This document shows, in pieces, positions 16,476 to 24,140 of a DNA stretch of 64,000 nucleotides. A model generated the notes under the pieces. The model ran no database searches. It was given only the letters and a program-made list of their open reading frames with translations, and was not told the origin of the DNA. Each line of letters starts with the position of its first letter. Position 1 is the stretch's first letter. Source of the stretch: Paucidesulfovibrio longus DSM 6739 (lineage in GTDB: Bacteria > Desulfobacterota > Desulfovibrionia > Desulfovibrionales > Desulfovibrionaceae); the NCBI RefSeq assembly GCF_000420485.1, contig NZ_ATVA01000016.1:188501-252500 (forward strand). The letters are read 5' to 3'. Both the position numbers and the translations under genes were made by a program.

Positions 16476-17201
16476 ATGCCGTCCGTGCTGGAATTGGTTC
16501 GAGACAAGGCGCTTGAAAGTTGGACCGCCGAGGGAATCCTTGGGGAGTCCGTGCAGGTTGTGGCCGCGCCCCTGACCACGGAACAGGCCATCGGCAGGCC
16601 GGGATACGGAGATTTTCCCATCCAGAAAGGCAAGGAACGACTGATGGAAGCCCGCTTTCGGAACGCCCGCGGCCAGGCTTTCACCGACCATTTCGACCAC
16701 TACGCCGGAACCCTGGGCGAGGTGGCTGCCTTGCCGCTGGACAGCAATTTTTCACGCGCCGTATTCGTGGCCACGCTCAACGCGGTCCTTCGCAGCGCGG
16801 GGCAGACCTCGAATACGATTCACTGCCGCGACGCCGGGCCGGGGGAATGCGCCGCGGGACTGTCCGGCTTCATCGCGAAACGGTTCGGTTCGCCTCGCGT
16901 CGGCCTGGTGGGGTTTCAGCCCGCCATGATCGGCGCGCTGTCCGTGGCGGTTGAACTGCGCGTGCTGGATCTGGACCCGGACAATGTCGGCCAGGTCAGG
17001 CGCGGCGCGCTCGTCGAGGGGCCGGACAAGGCTGCCGAAGTCCTGGCCTGGGCCGACGTGTTCCTGGTCACGGGCACCACCTTCGCCAACGGCAGCATCT
17101 CTTCCTTTCTCTTGGACAAGCCCGTGGTCTTTTACGGCACGACCATCGCCGGAGCTGCAACGCTCATGGGCTGGGAGCGCTATTGCCCCCGCAGCGAATG
17201 A
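16476..17201 (+). CDS. DUF364 (putative heavy-metal chelation domain) protein
   Basis: A 241-residue cytoplasmic protein with TAGGAGA before its ATG. It matches the DUF364 layout: an N-terminal ENOLASE-like helical part (VAAPLTTEQAIGRPGYGDFPIQ) and a C-terminal Rossmann-like half (RVGLVGFQPAMIGAL, VFLVTGTTFANGSI) ending KPVVFYGTTIAGAATLMGWERY. In the family this fold is proposed, not proven, to bind metals. Its position directly after modA-modB suggests a role in molybdenum or tungsten handling. Confident on family, weak on function. Confidence 0.85.
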   Translation: MPSVLELVRDKALESWTAEGILGESVQVVAAPLTTEQAIGRPGYGDFPIQKGKERLMEARFRNARGQAFTDHFDHYAGTLGEVAALPLDSNFSRAVFVATLNAVLRSAGQTSNTIHCRDAGPGECAAGLSGFIAKRFGSPRVGLVGFQPAMIGALSVAVELRVLDLDPDNVGQVRRGALVEGPDKAAEVLAWADVFLVTGTTFANGSISSFLLDKPVVFYGTTIAGAATLMGWERYCPRSE

Positions 17202-17256
17202 TGCGTACCTACGGTGCGAGGCCGTTTCGCGCTGCTGCGGGGCGGCAAGGCATCCG

Positions 17257-17829
17257 ATGAGACGAATGACTGCGACCAATCCCATGCTTCTCATCTTTTC
17301 CGGTCTGCCCGGAGCAGGAAAGACGACATTGGCGCGTCTGCTGGCTCGGCGTCTTCGCGCCTCCTATCTCCGCATCGACACGATTGAGCAAGGGCTGCGC
17401 GATCTTTGCGGGCTGGACGTACAAGGCGAGGGGTACCGGCTTTCGTACCGCATCGCCCAAGACAATCTTCTGCTCGGCATGAGCGTTGTCGCGGACTGCT
17501 GCAACCCCATCGCGCTGACCCGGCGGGAGTGGACCCGGGTCGCCGAGGATTCGGGAGCCGAGTGCCGAAACATTGAGATTGTCTGCTCGGATCGTGAAGA
17601 GCATCGGCGGCGTGTCGAGGGGCGCGCTTCGACCGTACCGGGTCTTGTCTTGCCGACCTGGAAGGAAGTGCGAGAGCGCGACTACGATCCTTGGGAGCGG
17701 GCCGAAGCGGTTCGTCTGGATACGGCGGGGCGAAGCGTGGATCAGAGCTTTGCGGACCTGCTGGCGTTGCTGAAGCTTGAAGGCATCGGCCCGGACAGCG
17801 ATTCCGCCGAGGGGCAGTGCTTGGCTTGA
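17257..17829 (+). CDS. P-loop NTPase, small-molecule kinase-like (AAA_33 type)
   Basis: A 190-residue protein beginning MRRMTATNPML; GGCAAGG lies six bases before the ATG at 17257. The Walker A motif is GLPGAGKTT near residue 17. Following are LRIDTIEQGL, GMSVVADCCNPIA in the place of the second strand, and an EEHRRRVEGR lid-like segment, all in the manner of adenylylsulfate-kinase/shikimate-kinase-like ATPases. There is no LSGGQ signature, so it cannot substitute for ModC. Substrate unknown. It is the last gene of the modAB-DUF364 run; 56 bases separate it from DUF364. Confidence 0.82.
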   Translation: MRRMTATNPMLLIFSGLPGAGKTTLARLLARRLRASYLRIDTIEQGLRDLCGLDVQGEGYRLSYRIAQDNLLLGMSVVADCCNPIALTRREWTRVAEDSGAECRNIEIVCSDREEHRRRVEGRASTVPGLVLPTWKEVRERDYDPWERAEAVRLDTAGRSVDQSFADLLALLKLEGIGPDSDSAEGQCLA

Positions 17830-17918
17830 ATTGATTCAAGAAGAGCGAAGTCGGAAGAGCGGCGGAATTCGCCTCCCTAACGTCTCGGAGCGAATTGGTC
17901 GGACATCTTATTCAGGAA

Positions 17919-17950
17919 AGCAAAAGCCCCGTCCGAGCGGGGCTTTTGCT
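17919..17950. terminator. Terminator of tmRNA, also after the P-loop gene
   Basis: Perfect 13-base arms AGCAAAAGCCCCG / CGGGGCTTTTGCT. It sits between the convergent P-loop gene and ssrA and can act both ways. Confidence 0.85.
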
Positions 17951-17976
17951 TGTCCAAGAGATGGAAAAATGGGGGA

Positions 17977-18369
17977 TGGTGGAGGCGGGGGGAATCGAAC
18001 CCCCGTCCGAAAACGATCCACACAAGGCGTCTACAGGTTTAGGACAGGTTTCGTGTCTCGCTGCCAGGATTGCCCCTGTCCGGGCGGCCGTGCAGCCAGC
18101 GCGCCTATGAGTTTCGCTCTCTGCGGGACGTGCAGCCGCGGATCGCTAGCCCGAGGGGTGTCGTCAGCGTCTCCGGTTTATCGGGCGTAGACCCGGAGAG
18201 CCGCCGGGGTCATGCCCCGAAACTACAGTTACCTAGTAACTAGGCAGCCATAGCGTAGTCGTAGTCATTGTTGGCACTTGTATGCCTGGTCGATTTGATG
18301 ACGGGGCCAACGACCATCCCCGACCTGCAACCTTGGTTTCTGCATCTCCGTCGAAACCAGGGCGCCCCC
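17977..18369 (-). ncRNA. ssrA: Transfer-messenger RNA
   Basis: One-piece tmRNA of 393 bases. Its 5' end GGGGGCGCCCTGG and 3' end ending TTCGATTCCCCCCGCCTCC-ACCA form the acceptor stem (GGGGGCG with CGCCUCC, one wobble) and T-arm of the tRNA-like domain. The CCA is encoded (17979-17977). The tag reading frame lies around 18239-18275 and reads ANNDYDYAMAA followed by TAG and a further TAG after TTAC. With SmpB, it rescues stalled ribosomes. A promoter and a strong terminator flank it. Confidence 0.97.
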
Positions 18370-18396
18370 ATTTCAATGAACTGAACGGATGTGCAA

Positions 18397-18424
18397 ACTA
18401 TAAGACGCTGCCGACGTTTGGCAA
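18397..18424 (-). promoter_or_regulatory. Promoter of tmRNA
   Basis: Minus strand TTGCCA (18424-18419), 16 bases, TATAGT (18402-18397), about 28 bases before the mature 5' end. Confidence 0.6.
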
Positions 18425-18541
18425 GGGGAAATCCCTTAGGATATGAAAATAGCCGCAGGTCCGTATCGTCGAGCCTTCAAGGGCCGGAATCGAAGCTCGC
18501 AGGGGAGCAATCGCACGCCGCGCAGCCCGGACAAAGCAAGA

Positions 18542-18567
18542 AAAGGCCCCGCTTGCGCAGGGCCTTT
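18542..18567 (-). terminator. Terminator of tRNA-Met
   Basis: AAAGGCCC / GGGCCTTT stem with a GC-rich loop, followed on the minus strand by TTCTTGCTTT; begins eight bases after the tRNA end. Confidence 0.7.
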
Positions 18568-18574
18568 GTATTCA

Positions 18575-18651
18575 TGGTAGCGAGGGAGGGACTTGAACCC
18601 CCGACTCTGCGGATATGAGCCGCATGCTCTGACCGACTGAGCTACCTCGCC
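18575..18651 (-). tRNA. tRNA-Met (CAT), elongator type
   Basis: 77 bases with encoded CCA. Acceptor GGCGAGG / CCTCGCT (one wobble), anticodon stem TGCGG / CCGCA enclosing CTCATAT, so the anticodon is CAT; T-arm GGGGGTTCAAGTCCCTC. First base pair and D-arm TAGCTCAGTCGGTCAGAGCA fit elongator tRNA-Met; a modified tRNA-Ile(CAT) is the alternative. Confidence 0.93.
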
Positions 18652-18737
18652 ATGTTTCGGGTCTGTGTCCCGAAGCGGAAACGCTGTATATCCTCTCTCT
18701 TTTGCGAACGCAAGGGGAAAAAGGCGTTTTTGGGAAA

Positions 18738-19532
18738 TCAGGAAAAAATCAGCAATACCAGTGCGGCGAGCCCTATGCGATAAACAGCGAAGGGACGCAG
18801 GGTCAGCTTGCCCAGAAGGTAGATGAAGCCCTTGACCGCAATCCAGGCGGAGAAGAAGCTGACCACGAAGCCTATGGCGAGCATGAACAGGTCGTCCGCG
18901 TTGAAGAGCTTGGCGCTTTTGTAGAAGTCGTAGCCCGTGGCCGCGAACATGATGGGCACGGCGGCCACGAAGGAGTATTCCGCCGCGGTCTTGCGGTCCA
19001 CGCCGAGCAGCATGCCGCCCATGATCGTGGACGCCGAGCGGGAAAAGCCGGGCCAGAGCGCCAGGCACTGAAACAGGCCGACCCCCAGGGCCGTGGCCGG
19101 GGTCAGTTCGTCCAGGCTGCGCATGTTTTCCCGCCGGGGCATGGCCTCGACCACGAAGATGGCCAGCGCGCCTGTGAAAAGCGCAGCGGCCACGGTCAGC
19201 GGGCTGAAGAGATGTTCCTTGATGTAGCCGTGGACCAGCAGGCCGAGCAGGGAGGCGGGGAGGCTGGTCAGGAAAAGCAGCCAGAGGCCGCGCAGGCTGG
19301 AAAAGGCCTTGCCTTGTTCGGGCAGGAGCAGACCGAGGAAACGCGGCCAATAGAGCAGGACCACGGCCAGAATGGCGCCGAGCTGAATGACGATCTCGAA
19401 GGTTTCGGCCTTGGGGCCGACAAATCCGAGCAGATGTCCGCAGATGATCAGGTGTCCCGTGCTGGAGACGGGCAGAAATTCCGTCAGCCCCTCGACAATG
19501 CCCATGATGACGGCAATGAGCCAAGCGTCCAT
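18738..19532 (-). CDS. uppP: Undecaprenyl-diphosphatase UppP (BacA)
   Basis: UppP dephosphorylates undecaprenyl pyrophosphate, recycling the lipid carrier for peptidoglycan and O-antigen; loss or gain affects bacitracin resistance. The protein has 264 residues from MDAWLIAVIMG, with CAGGAG upstream. Both active-site signatures are present: EGLTEFLPVSSTGHLI near residues 15-30 and WPGFSRSASTIMGGML near 155-170. About eight transmembrane helices cover the rest. An upstream in-frame ATG at 19661 has no ribosome site and would add a non-membrane extension, so it was rejected. It lies alone between tRNA-Met and the divergent small gene/lptFG. Confidence 0.96.
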   Translation of the reverse strand: MDAWLIAVIMGIVEGLTEFLPVSSTGHLIICGHLLGFVGPKAETFEIVIQLGAILAVVLLYWPRFLGLLLPEQGKAFSSLRGLWLLFLTSLPASLLGLLVHGYIKEHLFSPLTVAAALFTGALAIFVVEAMPRRENMRSLDELTPATALGVGLFQCLALWPGFSRSASTIMGGMLLGVDRKTAAEYSFVAAVPIMFAATGYDFYKSAKLFNADDLFMLAIGFVVSFFSAWIAVKGFIYLLGKLTLRPFAVYRIGLAALVLLIFS

Positions 19533-19677
19533 TTCAGTCTCCTGTGCGGCCGCGAGGCCGGATGATATTCTCGCAGGGGGTAAACCGGAAAGACGCAAGT
19601 TGCAAGGCCGGGGAAGGTGGTGTACTTCCTGGTCGAACTCCCGAAAATCGTATTCGGGCAAAGCAAGGAGCCCTCAA

Positions 19678-19857
19678 ATGAGCACCGTCATGCCCCAGAG
19701 CGAGATGTGCAGAAAGGCCGTCGCCTGGATCGACGAAAAGCGCCGCGAATCCGACACGCCCTTGGCCAAGTTGCTGGAAGAGGCGAGCATGCGGTTCAAC
19801 CTTGGTCCGGGAGACTGTGAATTTTTGCAGCGCTTCTACGCCGAAGAGAAGAAATAG
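19678..19857 (+). CDS. Small hypothetical protein (59 aa)
   Basis: Begins MSTVMPQSEM with AAGGAG seven bases before the ATG. It is charged and helical, with KAVAWIDEKRRESDTPLAKL and ends EFLQRFYAEEKK. No family recognised, no hydrophobic segment. It ends 23 bases before lptF and probably shares its transcript, which argues for a real gene, though not necessarily for a role in lipopolysaccharide transport. Confidence 0.65.
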   Translation: MSTVMPQSEMCRKAVAWIDEKRRESDTPLAKLLEEASMRFNLGPGDCEFLQRFYAEEKK

Positions 19858-19880
19858 CCGGGTCAAAAGAGTAGGGCGGC

Positions 19881-21047
19881 TTGTTCAAGCTCATCCATCG
19901 CCAGATCATCAAGGAACTTTTCCACCTCTTCTTCCTGTCCCTGGGGTGCCTTCTGGGCATCATACTGCTGGGCAGGATGCTCCAGCTCCGCGACCTTTTG
20001 CTGGCGCAGAACGTGGGCGGCGGCGAGCTGATGACGCTGTTCATCTATCTCGTGCCCTTTTTCCTGCTTCTGCTCATGCCCATCGCCAGCATGCTGGCCG
20101 TGTTCCTGACCTTCCTGCGCATGAGCACGGACCGAGAGCTGGTGGCGCTCAAGGCCAACGGCGTCAGCCTGTATCAGCTCCTGCCGGCCCCGCTGATCTT
20201 TGCGATCCTCTGCACATTGGGCAGCCTTTTCGTCTCCTACCACGGCATTTCCTGGGGCATGACCCATTTCAAGGGCACGCTCCTTGAACTGGTACGTTCC
20301 CAGACGCGGCTCGCGCTCCAGGCGGGCATCTTCAACCAGGATTTCCCCGGCCTGACCTTCTACGCGCACAAGGTGGACGAGAAGACCGGAGACATGGAAT
20401 TCGTCTTCGTGCAGGACAAGCGCCAGAAGAACATCACCGTGAACATCGTGGCGGACAAGGCTTCGGTGGTCACGGAGGTGAAACAGGGCGCCTTGCTGAT
20501 CTCCTTCAAGAACGGGCGGATCTATCGGCGCGAGGGGGCCAAGCTGGACATCCTCCAGTTCGGTTCCTACGTCATCAAGCTCTCGCTGGCCCAGCTCTTC
20601 GGAAGCGACTATTCGCCCGGAGAGCGCAAGGCGAGCGAACTTTCCGTGGCGGAGCTGCGCAAGCTCCGGGCCGACCCGAACGCCTTTGACGACGTGGACA
20701 CCAAGCCGAGCAAGGTGGAGGTGGAGCTGGCCAAGCGTTTCGCCCTGCCCGCGGGCTGCTTCGTGCTTTCGCTGTTCGCCATGCCCATCGCCTGCATCTT
20801 CCAGGGGCTGCGCCAGCAATGGGGGCTGCTCATCTCGCTCGGCCTGTTCCTGGTCTACTACACCATGTTCTCCTTCGGCGTGAGTTTCGGCGAAGCCGGC
20901 ACCCTGTCGCCGCAGATCGGGCTTTGGGTGCCCAACGTGCTTTTCCTGCTGCTCTTTTTGGTCATCCTGCAAATGGCCGCGCGCGAGCGGACCATTCGCT
21001 TCCGGCCGCGTCTGCCAAGGCTCCGGCTGCGGAGGGCCAAGTCGTGA
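19881..21047 (+). CDS. lptF: LPS export ABC permease LptF
   Basis: LptF with LptG forms the transmembrane part of the LptB2FG machine that extracts lipopolysaccharide from the inner membrane. The 388-residue protein starts at a TTG. It has the YjgP/YjgQ layout: N-terminal helices with IIKELFHLFFLSLGCLLG, the second and third helices (VPFFLLLLMPIASMLAVFL, RELVALKANGVS), a central periplasmic jellyroll (about 120-270; FYAHKVDEKTG) and three C-terminal helices (RFALPAGCFVLSLFAMPIA). Its stop overlaps the lptG start by four bases (GTGA). The lptB ATPase is not in the window. Confidence 0.94.
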   Translation: MFKLIHRQIIKELFHLFFLSLGCLLGIILLGRMLQLRDLLLAQNVGGGELMTLFIYLVPFFLLLLMPIASMLAVFLTFLRMSTDRELVALKANGVSLYQLLPAPLIFAILCTLGSLFVSYHGISWGMTHFKGTLLELVRSQTRLALQAGIFNQDFPGLTFYAHKVDEKTGDMEFVFVQDKRQKNITVNIVADKASVVTEVKQGALLISFKNGRIYRREGAKLDILQFGSYVIKLSLAQLFGSDYSPGERKASELSVAELRKLRADPNAFDDVDTKPSKVEVELAKRFALPAGCFVLSLFAMPIACIFQGLRQQWGLLISLGLFLVYYTMFSFGVSFGEAGTLSPQIGLWVPNVLFLLLFLVILQMAARERTIRFRPRLPRLRLRRAKS

Positions 21048-22195
21048 GCCTGGGGCTGAACACTCTGCGCAGTTACCTCGTGCGCCAGAATCTCTTCCTG
21101 CTCGGCGTCTGTCTGAGCATCGGCACGGGCGTCTATCTCCTGGCCGACATGTTCGACCGCCTGGACGACTTCGTGGAGGCGGGCCTGGGCGTGAAGACCA
21201 TCGCCGCCTATTACGGAGCCAAGCTGCCGCTGATCGTCTCCCAGATCCTGCCCTCGGTCTTTTTCCTGTCCCTCGTGGTCCAGCTCGGACTCATGGCCCG
21301 CAGCAGGGAGCTGTTGGCCCTGCGCGCCGGGGGCTGCTCCCTGGGGCGGCTGGTCCGCTTCTTCTTCGTCTACGCGCTGATCCTCAGCTGCGCGCAGCTC
21401 GCCTTTTCGCAGTTCATCGGCTCCTGGGGGGAAACCGAGGCCAACCGCATCTGGAAGGAGGACGTGCGCAAGAAGCAGCTCGACGAGCTGGTCATGAAGG
21501 ACGTCTGGTTTCGCAGTGGGGAGTTCGTCATCCATTCCGAGGAGATCGCTCCCGGAAAGATGTCGGCGAAGAACGTCACGGTGTACGAGTTCGACCTGGA
21601 CAGCCGAAAATTGATCCGCGTCATCAATTCGGAACGGGTCAAGGTCGAGGAGTTCGGCTGGCGCGTGTTTTATCCCCTGATCCTGAGCACCGTGGATTTC
21701 ACCTCGCAGACAACGCGAAGCATGCTTTTGCCCGTCATGCAGGACATCAACGCCATGGCGGCCATTCGGCAGAGTGCGGACCGGGCGCAACTGCCCCTGC
21801 TTCAGCTCGGCAAGGCCATCCGCGATCTTGAGAGGTCCGGCTCCAACGTGGAGCGGCTCAAGACCGCCTGGCACGCGAAGATTTCCTACGCCTTCAACCT
21901 CGCGGCCATGGCGCTCGTGGCCGTGGCGCTGATTACCTTCACGGAAAACATCTACATCGGCGTGGGGATCGGATTGTTGCTGATCTTCGCGCAGTACGGC
22001 GTGTATGTGGTGGGGGTTTCCGCCGGGCAGCAGGGAGCGGTGGCGCCCATCGTCGGAGCCTGGTTCGGGGATGCGGTGTTCGCCGCCGCCGCGCTTCTGC
22101 GGCTGATCTACGTCGGCTCGCCGCTCGTGGAGCGCGCTGTCAGCGCTCCGTTCCGGCTGCTTACTCAGCCTCGCTCGACGCGGGACTGGGATTGA
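21044..22195 (+). CDS. lptG: LPS export ABC permease LptG
   Basis: Partner of LptF, 383 residues, GTG start overlapping the lptF stop, with GGAGGG a few bases upstream. It has the same architecture: two helix bundles (LFLLGVCLSIGTGVYLL; RELLALRAGGCSLG) around a periplasmic domain (EFVIHSEEIAPGKMS), and C-terminal helices. The coding end overlaps the end of the convergent engB gene by 35 bases (22161-22195), so the last 11 codons are antisense to engB codons. Function is inferred from family and pairing. Confidence 0.94.
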   Translation: MSLGLNTLRSYLVRQNLFLLGVCLSIGTGVYLLADMFDRLDDFVEAGLGVKTIAAYYGAKLPLIVSQILPSVFFLSLVVQLGLMARSRELLALRAGGCSLGRLVRFFFVYALILSCAQLAFSQFIGSWGETEANRIWKEDVRKKQLDELVMKDVWFRSGEFVIHSEEIAPGKMSAKNVTVYEFDLDSRKLIRVINSERVKVEEFGWRVFYPLILSTVDFTSQTTRSMLLPVMQDINAMAAIRQSADRAQLPLLQLGKAIRDLERSGSNVERLKTAWHAKISYAFNLAAMALVAVALITFTENIYIGVGIGLLLIFAQYGVYVVGVSAGQQGAVAPIVGAWFGDAVFAAAALLRLIYVGSPLVERAVSAPFRLLTQPRSTRDWD

Positions 22196-22766
22196 CCGAC
22201 TCGGCCAGCAGGTTCCAGAGCTTGTCCCGCCCGCGGCCCGTCTTGCTGGAAAAGGGCAGGGGAACGCCGGCTCCGCCGAGCAGGTCGCGCCATTCGCTGA
22301 CCCGATGCGCCAGATCCTTTTGCTTGCACTTGTCCGCCTTGGTCAGCACCGCCAGGAGCGGAATTCCCATGGACCTCAGGTAGGCCACGAGTTCCAGGTC
22401 GATGCGTTGCGGGGGCAGACGGCTGTCCAGAAGGACGGCCATGGTGGTCAGCTGGCGCGTGCTCGTCACGTAGCGCTCGATGAGCTTTCCCCATTTGGCC
22501 CGTTCGGTTTTCGAGGTCTTGGCGTAGCCGTATCCGGGCAGATCCACCAAAAAGAAGTCGTCGGGCTTCACGAGATAGAAGTTCAGGCTCCGCGTCTTGC
22601 CCGGAGTGGAGCTGATGCGCGCGAGGGACTTCCGTCCGGCCAGGCAGTTGACCAGCGAGGACTTGCCCACGTTGGAGCGCCCCGCCAGCGCGACCTGCGG
22701 CGCGTCCAGGATTTCGAGCTGGTTCGGCTCGAAAACGGTTTTGACTAACTCAAGCGTTCGGTTCAT
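22161..22766 (-). CDS. engB: Ribosome biogenesis GTP-binding protein EngB (YsxC/YihA)
   Basis: EngB is an essential small GTPase needed to finish the large ribosomal subunit. The 201-residue protein has G1 GRSNVGKSS (about 30-38), G2/G3 switch regions SSTPGKTRSLNF and VDLPGYGYAK, G4 LTKADK and G5 SSKTGRG. The length is typical. The start MNRTLELVKTVFEPN is the family's usual beginning. Its 3' end overlaps lptG by 35 bases, convergent. Single-gene unit; aroQ is divergent. Confidence 0.95.
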   Translation of the reverse strand: MNRTLELVKTVFEPNQLEILDAPQVALAGRSNVGKSSLVNCLAGRKSLARISSTPGKTRSLNFYLVKPDDFFLVDLPGYGYAKTSKTERAKWGKLIERYVTSTRQLTTMAVLLDSRLPPQRIDLELVAYLRSMGIPLLAVLTKADKCKQKDLAHRVSEWRDLLGGAGVPLPFSSKTGRGRDKLWNLLAESVNPSPASSEAE

Positions 22767-22972
22767 AAGAATTCCCGCCGGAGGTTCCGCTTGGACCGGG
22801 CCGTGGGGCCGGGCCGGAGCGTTTCAGTCCGGGACGGGCAGTGTTGCCTGCTTTGCGGCGCGGCGTCAAGGTTGGCAGGTTGCGCCCCATAGTATAGGAT
22901 GCGAACCGATCACGGCATGATCGCATTGACGTCATTTGAATCGCAGAGAAATCCAAAGTGTTGGGTGGAACC

Positions 22973-23431
22973 ATGGCAAAATATCGTTTTCTGGTTCTCA
23001 ATGGTCCCAATCTCGGTCATCTTGGAGAGCGCCAGCCGGAAATTTACGGCGACAAGGGCATGGCGGACGTGCCTGTCCTGGTCAGGGATCTCCTCGGCGA
23101 ACGGGCGGACGAGGTGGAACTGGAGTTCTTCCAGTCCAATTCCGAGGGGGGATTGATCGACCGGCTCGAAAAGGCCCGCGCGGACGGCGTCCACGGCGTG
23201 GCCTTCAACGCCGGAGCCTACACCCATACCAGTCTGGCCATCGCGGACTGCCTCGCCTGGATCGGCGTTCCCTGCGTCGAGGTGCACCTCTCCAACATCT
23301 GGGCACGCACGGACGAGCCCCTGCGGCAGCAAAGCCTGATGGGCAAGCGGGTCATCGGGGTCATTGCCGGATTCGGAATTCTCGGTTATGCCTTGGCTGT
23401 TCAGACGCTGTACCAGCGCCTGAAGGATTGA
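22973..23431 (+). CDS. aroQ: 3-dehydroquinate dehydratase, type II
   Basis: Third step of the shikimate pathway: dehydration of 3-dehydroquinate. The ATG at 22973 follows GGTGGAACC; the 152-residue length suits the dodecameric type II enzyme. Visible motifs are NGPNLGHLGERQPEIYG (with the catalytic Tyr), QSNSEGGLID, NAGAYTHTSLAIADC and the HLSN strand (EVHLSN). The usual segment after it (HAREEFRxxS in many homologues) reads IWARTDEPLRQQS, which is two residues longer and lacks that His; the conserved Arg remains. Divergent from engB; efp follows 61 bases later. Confidence 0.92.
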   Translation: MAKYRFLVLNGPNLGHLGERQPEIYGDKGMADVPVLVRDLLGERADEVELEFFQSNSEGGLIDRLEKARADGVHGVAFNAGAYTHTSLAIADCLAWIGVPCVEVHLSNIWARTDEPLRQQSLMGKRVIGVIAGFGILGYALAVQTLYQRLKD

Positions 23432-23492
23432 TAGTCGGCAATGGGAATCCGCCGCATGGAGCGGCGCATAAGTATAAAGAGGGTATCAAAAC

Positions 23493-24050
23493 ATGTATTC
23501 GACCAAGGACTTTCGCGTCGGTCTGAAGATCGAGCTCGACGGCAAGCCCTTCGAGATCATCGAGTTCCAGCACTTCAAGCCCGGCAAGGGCGGCGCCATG
23601 GTGCGCACCAAGCTGCGCCAGATGATCACGGGCCAGGTTCTGGACAACACTTTCCGTTCCGGTGAGAAGGTCGGAAGGCCCGACCTCGCTTCCCAGGACA
23701 TGCAGTTCCTTTACAAGGAAGGCACGGATTTCGTCTTCATGGATCTTGAATCCTATGAACAGATGAATGTGCCCGCCGAAGCCCTTGGAGACGAGGGTGG
23801 GTATATCAAGGAAGGCGACACGGTGAAGACGCTGCTCTACCAGGGGCGGCTCATCGGCGTGGACCTGCCGGCCTCGGTCGTGCTCAACGTGGCCGAGACC
23901 GAACCGGGCGTCCAGGGCGACCGCGTCAGCGGCGCGACCAAGCCCGCCATCCTTGAAACCGGCAAGAAGATCAACGTCCCGCTGTTCATCAACACCGGCG
24001 ACACCATCAAGGTTGATACCCGCTCCGGCGCCTATATCGGCCGCGAATAA
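23493..24050 (+). CDS. efp: Elongation factor P
   Basis: EF-P helps ribosomes through polyproline stretches. The 185-residue length and three-domain layout are standard: KOW-like domain I with the tip loop [17 protein letters not shown] domain II, and domain III ending [16 protein letters not shown]. The modified residue position is Lys32 (KPGKGGA); E. coli EF-P reads PGKGQA there. The Lys allows lysylation, or another modification, but no epmA/epmB is in the window. GAGGG lies ten bases before the ATG. Confidence 0.97.
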   Translation: MYSTKDFRVGLKIELDGKPFEIIEFQHFKPGKGGAMVRTKLRQMITGQVLDNTFRSGEKVGRPDLASQDMQFLYKEGTDFVFMDLESYEQMNVPAEALGDEGGYIKEGDTVKTLLYQGRLIGVDLPASVVLNVAETEPGVQGDRVSGATKPAILETGKKINVPLFINTGDTIKVDTRSGAYIGRE

Positions 24051-24084
24051 CCGCCGCGCTTCGGCGTTCGTATCGTACACTATG

Positions 24085-24122
24085 CATCGAGGCCGGGGGA
24101 CGACAAGCCCTCGGCCTCGATG
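24085..24122. terminator. Hairpin between efp and ftsK, without a T-tract
   Basis: Perfect 11-base arms CATCGAGGCCG / CGGCCTCGATG with a 16-base loop. It begins 35 bases after the efp stop and ends 18 bases before the ftsK start. No T-run follows, so it may be an attenuator, RNA-processing site or mRNA-stabilising structure. Confidence 0.5.
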
Positions 24123-24140
24123 TGCTCATGGGAGAGAGAG

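Noticed and set aside
17257-17829. P-loop gene as the missing molybdate ABC ATPase
   Set aside because: It has Walker A but no ABC signature and is too short (190 residues); a kinase-like fold fits better.
18391-18618. Plus-strand frame across tRNA-Met, and a similar one (17777-18190) across tmRNA
   Set aside because: Run through structural RNA genes and terminators; no independent support.
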